Shown in pieces: positions 18,129-31,600 of a DNA stretch of 64,000 nt. Made by a program: the position numbers and the translations under genes. Position 1 is the stretch's first letter; each line of letters begins with the position of its first letter. The notes below the pieces were generated by a model that had not been told where the DNA came from, ran no database searches, and saw only the letters and a program-made list of their open reading frames with translations. The stretch is from Flavobacterium foetidum (GTDB lineage: Bacteria > Bacteroidota > Bacteroidia > Flavobacteriales > Flavobacteriaceae). The stretch spans positions 186,001 through 250,000 of the forward strand of contig NZ_SJTF01000005.1 of assembly GCF_004634245.1 (NCBI RefSeq). The letters are read 5' to 3'.

Positions 18129-20657
18129 TTATTCGACTATTCTATCACTTTCTGGGGCTCCCAAATACGAAGGCTTCAAACCACCGGTATCAATTAATAT
18201 TTTCTGAAGTACAATCCCTGGATCTAAAACCCTGAAACGAAGTGTATGTTTTCCTGATTTCTGAATATTATGCTTTGTTACAGAATGAATCATGTGTTCT
18301 GCCTGCCATTTACCTAATTCTCCTTTATAATGACCATTAAAATTTACAAGCTGTCGTTTTTCTCCATCGAAAGATATTTCGTAGCGAAGGCCTTTGTTGC
18401 TGTTAAAATTCAGTGTTGGCGCCAATAAAAGTTCTACCTTAAATTCTCCCGTTGAAGCAAAATTAATTTCATACTCTACAAAGACATTTTCTTCTGCTGT
18501 TGGATAAATATTTTGCGGAAATGTTGTAATGCCACTCAGTGTTTTTCCGAAATCCGGAATTATTTCCCAATGTGTTTTTTTCGAATTATTCATTTTAGAA
18601 AAATGAGCTGCATGAATTGATACATAACCGTCTTTTTCTACAAAAACGTTCGGTACAACAATTTCGCTCTCAGAAAGATATTTTACCTCTGGAAGAATAT
18701 TTTTTGGGCCATCGTGCCAAGCTTTATAACCAATACGCATCTGATCCATCATATGAGGCCATTTGCCGTTTGCGATTTCATTATTGTATTTATTTTGAAG
18801 AATAGAATCGCGCTCAAATTTTGCTTTAACCTCATCTGCATAATAATTCGCAAGACCGTTTTTTTCTGCTGCCAGTTTTTTATTTTTTGCTTGTGCAAAA
18901 TACATTTCATAAAGATTGCAGCAGGCATCTATAGGATATAAAACCAGCTGAAAATAGGCGTCTTTATATTCATTAGGAAGTTCATTGTAAACTCTGTAAG
19001 CATCCAGTGCCAAATTTTTATAGTCATTTACGACATTTTCAAATTCATTATAATTTTCTAAAGAATAGGTTTTGCTGTCCAGCATTTCTGGAGTAACACG
19101 GCGATTAAATTTTGGATAAGTATTTAAGAGTCTAGCTATTTCTTTAGCATATTTTTTTCCAAACTGCGCTGTTGACCAGTTTTCTGTATATTCAAATAAA
19201 TTCTGAGAATTGAAATTTTTAGGATTCCAAGCCATGTCTAAAAAGAAACTGATTGGAAATTCCATTGGTTTTAAGTCTCCCACATTAACAATCCAAACCT
19301 TATCTACACCGTTTTCATAACTAAGGCTCATTTGTTCCCAAACCCTTTGTATCGGACTAATATTAATCCATTTTGAGTTTCTTGGACCTCCTACATAATC
19401 AAAATGATAATACATTCCGTAACCACCTTTATGCAAAGGCTTGGAAAGATCAGGAAGTTTGCGGACATTTCCCCAATTATCATCACAAAACAAAAGAATG
19501 ACATCATCGGGAACACGCATTCCTTGATCGTAATACTCTTGAACCTCTTTGTACAAAGCCCAGACTTGAGGAGTTTTATTGGCTTTTTGACCCGTTTCTT
19601 TCTCAATAATTCGACGCTGCTCTTTCACGATATTTTCTAGCAAGCTTATATTCGTGCTTTCGCTCATTGCTTCGTCACCATCGCCTCGCATTCCAATAGT
19701 TACCAGTTTTTCCCAATTTTTGCTTCGCTGAATTCCCGTTTTCCAGAATTCGTCCAAAACCGTCTTGTTTTTGGAGTAATCCCAGATATTCGGCAGATTA
19801 TTTTTTTTAATATAGCGACGCCAATCTGTCTGCGCCAAAGCCATTGGCTCATGGTGTGAAGTTCCCATAACGATTCCCATTTCATTTGCCAAAGGACCGC
19901 TGGCCGCATCATCATCATAAAAAGCATTTCCCCACATGGCTGGCCACATATAATTGCCTTTTAATCGCAGCACTAATTCAAAAACTTTGTCGTAAAAACG
20001 ACTGTTAAAACCACCAAAAGTAGCCTTTGACCAACCGCTCAAAGCCGGGGCTTCATCGTTAAGAAAAATCCCTCGGTATTTTACCGCTGGTTCTCCATCT
20101 GTATAGATTCCTTTAACAAAATATATATTTTCTTTGTGTTTTACCGGTACATCTGCCCAGTAATACCACGGAGAAACACCAATCTGCCTAGACAACTCGT
20201 AAACGCCGTAAATCGTGCCCCGTATGTCGCTTCCTGCAATTACAAGCGCTTCATCTACACCTTTAAAAGGATTTTTAATCTGTTGGATGATAAACTTCTC
20301 ATTTTTGCCTTTGAGTTCTTTTCCGTCTATTTTTTTTTGTTTGATCAAATCATCGATAACCGAATTAGACCCCACCATTCCGATAATAATGAGAGGAGAA
20401 GAAGTGTTTGGATTCTGATTTAAAATAGTAGGACGCTGTCCCGTAACTTTTTCAAAATCGGACTGAAGATTGGTAACTGCGCGCAAAATTCCTGCATCCA
20501 AAGTTGAATTTACAAAAAAAGAAAGTGACAGTGACTTTTCTTTCAGTATCATAACATTCTCGCTTCTATCTTCTGTTATAAAAGGCTGAGAGGCTTTTGT
20601 TATAGTGCATAGAAAAGCCATAACTAGCGTGCTTATAAATTTCAAATAGTTTTTCAT
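18129..20657 (-). CDS. Glycoside hydrolase family 115 (xylan alpha-1,2-glucuronidase)
   Basis: Exported 842-residue protein. It matches GH115 in its opening domain (MVGSNSVIDDLIKQ, ALVIAGSDIRGTIYGVYELS, IGVSPWYYWADVPV) and in the barrel (YRGIFLNDEAPAL, LRLKGNYMWPAMWGNAFYDDD, MGTSHHEPMA, VILLFCDDNWGNVR). A C-terminal beta-sandwich ends near residue 840 with HTLRFRVLDPGIVLQKI. The family removes (4-O-methyl) glucuronic acid from xylan, so this is the clearest substrate marker in the locus. The length is typical of the shorter GH115 enzymes. Signal peptide ends at about KAS. Confidence 0.93.
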   Translation of the reverse strand: MKNYLKFISTLVMAFLCTITKASQPFITEDRSENVMILKEKSLSLSFFVNSTLDAGILRAVTNLQSDFEKVTGQRPTILNQNPNTSSPLIIIGMVGSNSVIDDLIKQKKIDGKELKGKNEKFIIQQIKNPFKGVDEALVIAGSDIRGTIYGVYELSRQIGVSPWYYWADVPVKHKENIYFVKGIYTDGEPAVKYRGIFLNDEAPALSGWSKATFGGFNSRFYDKVFELVLRLKGNYMWPAMWGNAFYDDDAASGPLANEMGIVMGTSHHEPMALAQTDWRRYIKKNNLPNIWDYSKNKTVLDEFWKTGIQRSKNWEKLVTIGMRGDGDEAMSESTNISLLENIVKEQRRIIEKETGQKANKTPQVWALYKEVQEYYDQGMRVPDDVILLFCDDNWGNVRKLPDLSKPLHKGGYGMYYHFDYVGGPRNSKWINISPIQRVWEQMSLSYENGVDKVWIVNVGDLKPMEFPISFFLDMAWNPKNFNSQNLFEYTENWSTAQFGKKYAKEIARLLNTYPKFNRRVTPEMLDSKTYSLENYNEFENVVNDYKNLALDAYRVYNELPNEYKDAYFQLVLYPIDACCNLYEMYFAQAKNKKLAAEKNGLANYYADEVKAKFERDSILQNKYNNEIANGKWPHMMDQMRIGYKAWHDGPKNILPEVKYLSESEIVVPNVFVEKDGYVSIHAAHFSKMNNSKKTHWEIIPDFGKTLSGITTFPQNIYPTAEENVFVEYEINFASTGEFKVELLLAPTLNFNSNKGLRYEISFDGEKRQLVNFNGHYKGELGKWQAEHMIHSVTKHNIQKSGKHTLRFRVLDPGIVLQKILIDTGGLKPSYLGAPESDRIVE

Positions 20658-20729
20658 CAGGTGTTATTTTTATCAATTCATTCCAGATTCAGCTTATTTT
20701 AAATCAAAATCTCTCAATGTTGCTTTTTG

Positions 20730-23456
<2,727 letters not shown>

Positions 23457-23486
23457 TTAAAATTGTTTTTTGTACTAAATGGAATT

Positions 23487-24722
23487 TCACTTAAATAAAT
23501 TCAAGTCTATTACTTCTCCCATTCTCTGATATCCTAATTCATTAGGATGCAAAAAATCGCCATCATGCATATTTGACAAAATAGTTTTTGGATCCGTTTC
23601 CGAGGACATTTCTTTATCAAAATCTATTACAGCATCAAAATGGTTATTTCGAATCCATGCATTTACGATATCTCGTGCTTCTTGTTTAAAAGGTGCATCA
23701 TAAAATGATTTCTGAAAAGGCAGAATTGTACACCCATACACTTTTATTCCTCTGACGTGTGCCTTTTCTATCATAATTTTGTAGGAATCAATAATTTCCT
23801 GTGCTTTTACAGGAGCATCTTCTGCGCGTTTAATTCCTCCTATATCATTTATTCCTTCTAATATCACGAGCCATTTCGTACCCGATTGAGAAAGTACATC
23901 ACGGTCAAAGCGATCTAGAGCTGTTGGCCCCAGCCCTCCTTTTACCACGCAATTCCCTCCTATTCCTAAATTTAAAACTCCAATATTTTGAGTTGCTTTA
24001 TTTGCTGCCAGTCTAGCTGCCAGAATATCTGTCCAGCGATTCTGTTTGTTTGTTCCTGATCCGCGACCATCTGTAATAGAGTTTCCTAGGCAAACAATAT
24101 TCGATGTGTTTTTTGATGCCATAACATCGACGCCAACAATAGAATACCAATGATCTGTTTTTACTGCATCGGAGAAAATGGCGTTGCTTAAATTGTCACC
24201 TTGCAAAATGTAGGAAGTTGTTCTTGACCCAGGATGTCCTGTCGTTTTTTCTGATGTTGTGCCATAAAAAATAGTTATTGCAAGCAACTGACCTGGTTTT
24301 AATGAAAAGTTAAGCTGATCTGAAAACACTTCCTGTCCCGGATTTAACGTCACCTCTTGATTCCCGTTAAAGCTGAGAGTTTTCTGAGTGTCTTTGTCGA
24401 TTGACGGAGCTTCCAGCACATTGGCTATACTGACCTTTTTTAAAACAGTTGCTTGGTCGCTAAATAAATTTGAAAAACGAAGCCTAAGACGTTCTCCTCC
24501 AATCGAAACTTTTATAATCTGACGAAGTGTATTTTCGGCCAAACCTGGGGCTGGTGGCATGTTGTTTGGTTCTACAAGCATTGGTGCGCAAGCCCACGAT
24601 CCTACCCAATTTTCAGCTTTCGTCTTTTCAGAAGAATGTGCTAAAGGCTGATTGGTTTTACATCCAATTATTAAAGTGAAAAGCTGTAAAAGCAATATAT
24701 TTTTTAAATATCTTTTTATCAT
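23487..24722 (-). CDS. SGNH/GDSL-family lipoprotein esterase
   Basis: 411-residue lipoprotein with a start chosen at 24722. MIKRYLKNILLLQLFTLIIGC gives a lipobox with Cys21, while the longer frame from 24776 adds an unlikely leader. An N-terminal beta domain (about 35-180, WVGSWACAPM, ERLRLRFSNLF) precedes an SGNH hydrolase with GNSITDG (Ser nucleophile), NLGIGGN, LEGINDIGG and HDGDFLHPNELGY. This form is common in acetylxylan or pectin esterases and other secreted GDSL enzymes. It follows GH43 after an attenuator-like hairpin and precedes the three-module esterase. The deacetylating role is inferred from context. Confidence 0.87.
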   Translation of the reverse strand: MIKRYLKNILLLQLFTLIIGCKTNQPLAHSSEKTKAENWVGSWACAPMLVEPNNMPPAPGLAENTLRQIIKVSIGGERLRLRFSNLFSDQATVLKKVSIANVLEAPSIDKDTQKTLSFNGNQEVTLNPGQEVFSDQLNFSLKPGQLLAITIFYGTTSEKTTGHPGSRTTSYILQGDNLSNAIFSDAVKTDHWYSIVGVDVMASKNTSNIVCLGNSITDGRGSGTNKQNRWTDILAARLAANKATQNIGVLNLGIGGNCVVKGGLGPTALDRFDRDVLSQSGTKWLVILEGINDIGGIKRAEDAPVKAQEIIDSYKIMIEKAHVRGIKVYGCTILPFQKSFYDAPFKQEARDIVNAWIRNNHFDAVIDFDKEMSSETDPKTILSNMHDGDFLHPNELGYQRMGEVIDLNLFK

Positions 24723-24760
24723 TTCTACTAAAATTTGATGGTGGCTGTAATTAAAAAAAC

Positions 24761-24802
24761 AACTCCCATAAATCATTTTTTAAATTAAAATAAATGGGAG
24801 TT
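24761..24802 (-). terminator. Attenuator-like hairpin between GH43 and SGNH genes
   Basis: AACTCCCAT at 24761-24769 pairs with ATGGGAGTT at 24794-24802 around a 24-base AT-rich loop. On the minus strand it is followed by a T-rich run. It lies between two hydrolase genes, so it may reduce rather than stop transcription. Confidence 0.5.
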
Positions 24803-24809
24803 TTAACTT

Positions 24810-26540
24810 TTATTTCGGATGTGAATTATTCGATGAAGTGGCATATAATCCTACCAAAGCTCCTGTAAATCCGCCAGCGACATTTGTTGAAAGAATATCT
24901 CCTGAAACTGGACTTCCCAGATTTTGAAAATCACCACCGCTCAAGGCATAACTAAACTGATAATTGTCTCCATCAGCTTTGACTTGCAGACGCAATACTC
25001 CCTTACTATCGATTTTTGCGCTTGAGATAATTTCTGATTTGCCTTCTGTAGTTTTTTCCAGTACAATGTAAGCATCTTTTCCTTTCTTAGTTACACCAAA
25101 AACATAATTAAAACGCTCATTCTGCAGACATACAATTCCTGCCAAATCTTTTTCAGATTTCGGTTTGTATTCCATAGTTGTTGCAAAAGAAAAAGTATTG
25201 TGTTGCTGTCTATAAAATAGTGTAGAAGTTGGTTTTAATTCCTTGATATTTACTGGAAATGGCTCTATCTGTAATCCTTTTTTAACGATAGAAACAAAAT
25301 GTTCTCGAGGTCCTCGCAATCCAATCCATCTGTAATCTAACTTTGGTGAGGTAAAGTTCTCCGTAAATGTAAAATTACCATTAGGAAGAAAACCATCCTT
25401 GCCCGTTTTGTTTAAGACGCCGTTTGGCATTTTTAATTTAGACCCCATTGGGACTAACCCGTTCTCAAAAACCGGAAAAGTACCTGACCAGTCTACCGGA
25501 AGCATAAATGTTTCTCGACCAGTATTTACTCTGTCTTTTTCATTTGGACGAATTCCTAAAAATACGCCATAGTATTTGTTGTCTGGTCCGAGGACTAAAT
25601 CGGCATGCCCTGTCCAATCTACTTTATTGGCTCTGTTTTGAGGAAAATATCTTTGAGTAAGAATCGGATTATTAGAGGCAGGCTTGAAAGGTCCTTTTGG
25701 ATTATCACTAATAAAAACCACCTCACTGTGATTTCCTCCTGTACCACCTTCGGCGCACATCAGATAATAATGATTATCCTTTTTATATAAATGAGGAGCT
25801 TCTATCCATATTGGCTTCTTCGAAAGATCGACTCCGCCATCAACTATAATTTTATCCGTACCTGGAATTACCTGATCTTTTTCTAAATCGTATTCCCATA
25901 CTTTAATTACACGATGTCCATTGTACAATTCTTTTCCATTATCTGGAGCATCATTATGTACTACATAACCTTTTCCATCATCATCAAAAAAAATAGAAGG
26001 ATCTATTCCGTTAAAAGCTAGTTTGATCGGACTTCCCCATTCTTTTTTAGGATCTTTTGTTTTTACAATTATATTTCCTAGACCGCCTGTAAATGCGGTA
26101 ACAATCATATAAAAAGTATCATTATGAGGGTTATAAGTAATTCCTGGCGCATAAACCCCGGCACTGATGCCTGTATCGTGAGGATTAAATTCTGAAACAT
26201 TATTTAATACTCCTCCCAAATCTGTCCAGTTGACTAAATCTTTTGAATGAAAAATCGGCACTCCCGGAAACATCGCAAATGAGGAGCATACCATATAATA
26301 ATCGTCGCCCTTTCTTGTTATGGCAGGATCAGGATAACATCCCTGAAGAATAGGGGAATAAAATTCATCTTCTTTTAAGGGATTTTTTTTATAGATTTCA
26401 TCGTCTCCCTGATAGACAACATTCGAAAACACTGGAGCCTCTTTGCTTACTTTTTTCTTTGCATTTTTCTCCTGAGCTGTCACTGAAAAAAAATATAAAA
26501 ATCCAACTGTGCATAAAAAAAATACCTTTCTTGTAATCAT
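24810..26540 (-). CDS. Glycoside hydrolase family 43 (beta-xylosidase/arabinofuranosidase type)
   Basis: Exported 576-residue beta-propeller enzyme with a signal peptide ending VTAQ, then a linker of about 40 residues. The base region is GCYPDPAITRKGDDYYM (Asp71), the middle acid region GIDPSIFFDDDGKGYVV, and the general acid region WIEAPHLYKKDNHYYL. A concanavalin-like domain of about 200 residues ends the protein (FTENFTSPKLDYRWIGLRG onward), as in family 43 xylosidases with a C2 domain. It is the first gene after the susCD2 terminator and begins the hydrolase operon. Confidence 0.9.
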   Translation of the reverse strand: MITRKVFFLCTVGFLYFFSVTAQEKNAKKKVSKEAPVFSNVVYQGDDEIYKKNPLKEDEFYSPILQGCYPDPAITRKGDDYYMVCSSFAMFPGVPIFHSKDLVNWTDLGGVLNNVSEFNPHDTGISAGVYAPGITYNPHNDTFYMIVTAFTGGLGNIIVKTKDPKKEWGSPIKLAFNGIDPSIFFDDDGKGYVVHNDAPDNGKELYNGHRVIKVWEYDLEKDQVIPGTDKIIVDGGVDLSKKPIWIEAPHLYKKDNHYYLMCAEGGTGGNHSEVVFISDNPKGPFKPASNNPILTQRYFPQNRANKVDWTGHADLVLGPDNKYYGVFLGIRPNEKDRVNTGRETFMLPVDWSGTFPVFENGLVPMGSKLKMPNGVLNKTGKDGFLPNGNFTFTENFTSPKLDYRWIGLRGPREHFVSIVKKGLQIEPFPVNIKELKPTSTLFYRQQHNTFSFATTMEYKPKSEKDLAGIVCLQNERFNYVFGVTKKGKDAYIVLEKTTEGKSEIISSAKIDSKGVLRLQVKADGDNYQFSYALSGGDFQNLGSPVSGDILSTNVAGGFTGALVGLYATSSNNSHPK

Positions 26541-26575
26541 TGTTTATTATTTAAATTGATAGAAGAATTATTAAA

Positions 26576-26600
26576 AAGCCGAGAGAATCACTCTCGGCTT
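26576..26600 (-). terminator. Intrinsic terminator after susD2
   Basis: A perfect 10-bp stem AAGCCGAGAG with CTCTCGGCTT and a 5-base loop is followed on the minus strand by TTTTTAATAATT. It separates susC2-susD2 from the hydrolase genes and may set their relative expression. Confidence 0.9.
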
Positions 26601-26675
26601 AACTAACACAAACCTAAGAACCAAACACTTAGATAAGATTATAAAATCAAACTATAAAAACAACCTAGTTCTAAA

Positions 26676-28616
26676 TTAGTAACCAGGGTTTTGGTATGCA
26701 GCTTTTTCGGCGGCCGACATTTCCATTCCATCAATCTGTCCTTGCGGAATCGGTCTTAGGTAATGATGCGCATCAATTGTTCTGGTTATTACTTCAGGAG
26801 TGTGTTGTCCATAGTTAGACCCTCCGATAGAATATTTACCAGCAATTTCATTCCATTTTTGCGTTCTCACCAAGTCATACCAGCGATAGCCTTCACCAAA
26901 AAATTCTCTAGAACGCTCTGCCAATATATAATTAATATCGATTATAGCCGGAGTTGCACTTGTCATTGCCACACTATTGTCTTGTATTTTGGCTGTATTT
27001 CCATTATTGTCCCATCTCCATTTTCCTGCTCTGGCTCTTAGAACGTTTACAAGCGATCTTGCAGTTAAAGATCCTGTAGCCCCTTTGACCGCTGCTTCTG
27101 CCGCAACTAGGTACAATTCTGAAAATTTTGCTACAGGAAACGGTCTGGTGCTTCCTGCATTAGGTTGCCCTAGTCCTCCAGCATTATCAGTTCTGTAAGG
27201 TCCTAGTTTCCAAAAACCTGGGTATACAATTCTGCTAATACCTCTTGGAGAAATTACATAATCGGCTCTTCCTGGCAGGGTTCCCGCTCCAACACCGCTG
27301 TCACCTTGTCCTGAAGGGTAAGTAATCGGAGTTAACGGTTCGTCATTAAGAAACGTTAAAACAGCATCTCCCGGTCTAATGGTAAGACCATTTGCATTGG
27401 TTAGGGTTGCCACTCCGGTAAGACCTGTCCCTTGAAGGTTCCAGTTACCTCTAAAAGATGTCGTAAACGTTCCGTCGTATCTAGAATCATTTATTTTATC
27501 TGCAAATGTGTTGGTAAAAACTTCAATAGGCGGAGCCATCCTTGTCCATGGACGTCCCAAAAACTGATTCGCCTCTCTTTGAACTGATGAAACTGATGCG
27601 GTCCCGTTTTTACTTCTAACAGCAGTGTAGTTCCAAGTCACCATCCAGCCTGCAAAATTATCTGGAGCCCCACCACTACCAAATGTAAGGCTACCACCAT
27701 TGTAATATTCACTTTCTTGCGTATGATCTGCATAAAGCATTACTTCCTTATTTCTGTCATTTGATCCCAAATTAACATCATAATAAGAATCAAGTAACCC
27801 GTAAGCTCCTGGATTATTAATTCCTTCTACAGCTATATCGTAAGCTTTTTGAAAGTACCATTGTGCATTATGCCCATCAGGATCTGTTCTTGGAGCATCT
27901 GGATAGGTCGGAATATTGTTAGGATTCTCTAGCCACCATGCATAAGTAAGATAAGCTTTCGCTAAGAATAATCTCGCCACCGTTTTAGTAGCCGTTCCCG
28001 TCAATCTAGGTGTATCTGGAAGATCGTTAACAGCCGCAATCAAATCGGGAAAAATTGCTTTTGTATAGACTTCAGGAACTGTGTTACGCTTAGAGTATCT
28101 CGAAGGCTTACTGTTAAATCTTAACTCTCCAGCACCCAAATCTAGCGGAATTCCACCAAATGTCTGCACTAACAAAAAGTAATCAAACCCTCTAAAAAAT
28201 TTAGACTCTGCAATTAAACTGCTGGCAACGCCTACTGCTGCTCCGTTTTCTATAATACCGCTTGCAGTGTTGATATCGTAATAAGAGTTATTCCATAAAA
28301 CATCTGAACGGCTTGAATTAGGATTAATGATGCCGACACCAGATAGGTCATGGTCTTTAAAGTTTCCATCGGCACTTTGTGCATAAGTAGCTTCGTCTGT
28401 TCCGGTCTGACAGGCATTGTAAAAATAAGCCTGACCGTAGATCCATCGTAAATGCGCATAATGAGACGTTAATCCTTGCTTAACTCCTTGCTCAGTTTTA
28501 AAATACCCAGGCTCATAAAAATCATGAGGTTTTTCCTCTAATATATCTGTACAGCTGCTTGATAAAAGTAAAATAGCAGACCCTATAATCAAATTTTTAA
28601 ATATATATCGTTTCAT
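26676..28616 (-). CDS. SusD/RagB-family glycan-binding lipoprotein (susD2)
   Basis: Surface lipoprotein of 646 residues, longer than SusD1. The lipobox ends LLSSSC (Cys22). The mature N-terminus DILEEKPHDFYEPGYFKTEQGVK is typical of large SusDs from xylan and other hemicellulose loci. The C-terminal part has AERSREFFGEGYRWYDLVRTQ, the conserved family motif. It starts 10 bases after the susC2 stop and is followed by a strong terminator. It probably binds the oligosaccharide taken up by SusC2. Confidence 0.95.
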   Translation of the reverse strand: MKRYIFKNLIIGSAILLLSSSCTDILEEKPHDFYEPGYFKTEQGVKQGLTSHYAHLRWIYGQAYFYNACQTGTDEATYAQSADGNFKDHDLSGVGIINPNSSRSDVLWNNSYYDINTASGIIENGAAVGVASSLIAESKFFRGFDYFLLVQTFGGIPLDLGAGELRFNSKPSRYSKRNTVPEVYTKAIFPDLIAAVNDLPDTPRLTGTATKTVARLFLAKAYLTYAWWLENPNNIPTYPDAPRTDPDGHNAQWYFQKAYDIAVEGINNPGAYGLLDSYYDVNLGSNDRNKEVMLYADHTQESEYYNGGSLTFGSGGAPDNFAGWMVTWNYTAVRSKNGTASVSSVQREANQFLGRPWTRMAPPIEVFTNTFADKINDSRYDGTFTTSFRGNWNLQGTGLTGVATLTNANGLTIRPGDAVLTFLNDEPLTPITYPSGQGDSGVGAGTLPGRADYVISPRGISRIVYPGFWKLGPYRTDNAGGLGQPNAGSTRPFPVAKFSELYLVAAEAAVKGATGSLTARSLVNVLRARAGKWRWDNNGNTAKIQDNSVAMTSATPAIIDINYILAERSREFFGEGYRWYDLVRTQKWNEIAGKYSIGGSNYGQHTPEVITRTIDAHHYLRPIPQGQIDGMEMSAAEKAAYQNPGY

Positions 28617-28626
28617 ATCTATATGA

Positions 28627-31600
28627 TTAGAATGTTAAATTAAGTCCAAATAAATAATTTCTGGTTGTCGGTGTATTGGTACCAATAACAGAGAATCTTC
28701 TTTGATAAGATGCCACTGCCTGATTCTCATCTCCCAGCGAGTTGGTCTCAGGATCCATTCCAGATTTATCATGATATGGAGAAAACAAAACAAATGGATT
28801 CTGTGCCGTAAAATATAGTCTCAGTTTATCAATTCCTAACCTTCTTGTAAAGTCTTGATCGATAGTATATCCTAAAGTCAATGCTCTAATTTTTACGTAA
28901 GATGCATCAAAATACCCCATTGTTGACATGTATTTAGGATTATCTCCACTTCTAATACCACGTGGATTAGGGAATTCAGCATCTCTGTTATCTGGAGTCC
29001 AGTAATCAACATCCACATTACTTCTACGGCCATTTAATAAGTTCATATAACTTGCACCTCCGTAAAGCGTGCTGATCAGTACTCCACCACTTTTAAATGC
29101 GCCCACTGCAGTAAAATCAAATCCTTTGTAAGTTACATTCGTATTAAAACCTCCTTGAAAATCGGGATCCGTCTCTATAATCTGGCGGTCACTTGCATTA
29201 ATAGCACGAGTAGGTGAACCGTCAGGATTATATTCTCCTGTATATTTTACTTTAATCGAACCCACTACTGTTCCTTGCTGATTGATTCCTGTTGGTCCTG
29301 GTTCTAGAATTGACATATAAGGATCTCCTTCCTGCCAGATTCCAACCTTCTGATAATCATAAATCGAATTGATGTTATAACCCACAAACCAGTTATTTGC
29401 TTCATCACGGCTAGCACCAGAAGCCAATGCTACTAACTTGTTCTCATTTTTGTAGAAGTTAACTCCTACTGTCCATGTCACTCCTTTAGGGTTATCAAGA
29501 ATAACTCCGTTTAGAGAAATTTCATAACCTTTGTTTTCGGTTTCACCCACATTAGCCACATAGCTGCTTACCCCAGAAGTTGCAGGTAATCCTACACGCT
29601 GTAATAGATTTTTTGTATTTGTTTTATAATACTCAATTGTACCTGATAAGCGGTTATTAAAGAATCCGAAATCCAGACCATAATTCCATGTAGTAGAAAA
29701 CTCCCATCCTAAGTTTGGGTTCGGCAGTTCTGTTACATAAACCCCTGTTGAATTTGTACTTCCAAAATTATAAGGCCTTGTGCTTAGAGCTCCAAGAGTT
29801 GCATAAGGAGATACCGCTTGATTTGAAGTTTCTCCATAACCTGCTCTCAGTTTTAAAAGGTTGATCTGTGTCTTGTCTTTTAGGAATGATTCATTCGAAA
29901 TCGTCCATCCAGCTGAAACCGCAGGATAAGTCACCCATTTATTACCCGGCGAAAGCCTTGATGAACCGTCGGAACGTATTGTGCCCGAGATAAAATAGCG
30001 ATTGTCGTATGAATACATTAGCCTAGCCATGTAAGATGTAAGTCCCCATTGCGTGTAATCCTGGTCCGCAGGGTTAATTACAGCTTCCTCCTCGCTTTGT
30101 CCTAGATTATAAAATTGGAAGGCATCAGACGTAATTCCATTTCGAGTCACTCTAGAACTCTGTCCCGTATATTGTTCGTTTGAATACAATCCTACGAAAT
30201 TGACTGTATGTTTCTGTGCAAAAGTTTTATCGTAAGTCAATAAGTTTTCTAGAAGCCACTGAGTAGACCATCCATTGGTGATTGCCGCATTTGATAGTGT
30301 TGCCGGATTAACATCAAAAACTCCCTGTCCTTCGTAATATCCTGCATTAGAGGTACGGAAATTCAAACCTGTATTGAGTCTGTACTTTAATCCGTCGATT
30401 CCTGGTATCTTAACCTCGGCAAAAATGTTATTATAAGAACTAAATGCTCTGCTCAAATTAACATACGAATCTCCAAGATTTCTGATAGATTGTCTAGTAT
30501 AAACCCATTGATCATCTGCCGCCATACTAACTGTTCTTTTTAGAGAACCATCTGCATTATAAGGATTAGCCAGTGGTGAAGTCGCTAAAATATTCCCTGT
30601 ACCAATATTATCTCCATTGGTTATGCTGTAGTTGCTGTTTGTATTAAACCCAAGACGTATCGATTTACTAACCTGTTGGTCTAATCCTGCTCTAAGACTA
30701 AAACGCTCGAATCTTTGTCCTGGCAAAACCGACTCTTCTTTGTAATAGCCCAAACCAGCATTGTAAGCTCCATTTTCGCTTCCGCCAGAAACTCCTACAT
30801 CATGGCTGATCATTTCACCTGAGCCATATAATAAATCCTGCCAATCTGTATTTACATTTCTTGACTCACCGACTCCATCCACATACAGGCCAGTATAATC
30901 ACGCAATGCTCCAAATCGAGCAGCATCCATCATTGGATATTTTGAAAAAACCTGCTTAACGCCGCTAAAGCCATTATACGAAAATGTAGCTTTTTGATTT
31001 TTTTTACCCTTCAAAGTAGTTACCAAAATTACCCCGTTGGCTCCACGAGAACCATAGATTGCAGTAGCCGAAGCATCTTTCAAAATATCAACCGACTTGA
31101 TATCTGCCGGATTAATATCTCCTATCGAACCTGCAAACGGAACTCCATCCAATACCACCAAAGGATCATTACTACCTGTTAAAGATCTGGTTCCTCTTAT
31201 TCTTATCTGCATGGCCGCACCAGGCTTAGACGAAGTCTGTGTCATCTCAACCCCCGCAAGCCTTCCTTGTAAAGCCTGTGTTATATTTGCAGCAGGCACT
31301 TCATTCAATTCTTTTCCTCCTAATGAAGCAACCGAACCTGTTACAGCCTCCTTAATTTGAGTACCGTACCCAATTACCACTACTTCTTTTAAGTTATTTG
31401 AGTCTTCAACTAAGAGAACATTAATTTTAGTCTGACCACTAACATTGATTTCCTGGCTTTTAAATCCTATAAAACTAAAAACAAGCACACCATTTGACGG
31501 CGCATTTATGACATAATTACCGTCAAAACCAGTACTTACGCCTGTTTTTGTTCCCTTTAGAGTTACATTAACTCCCGGAATCGGACCACTTGCATCTGAA

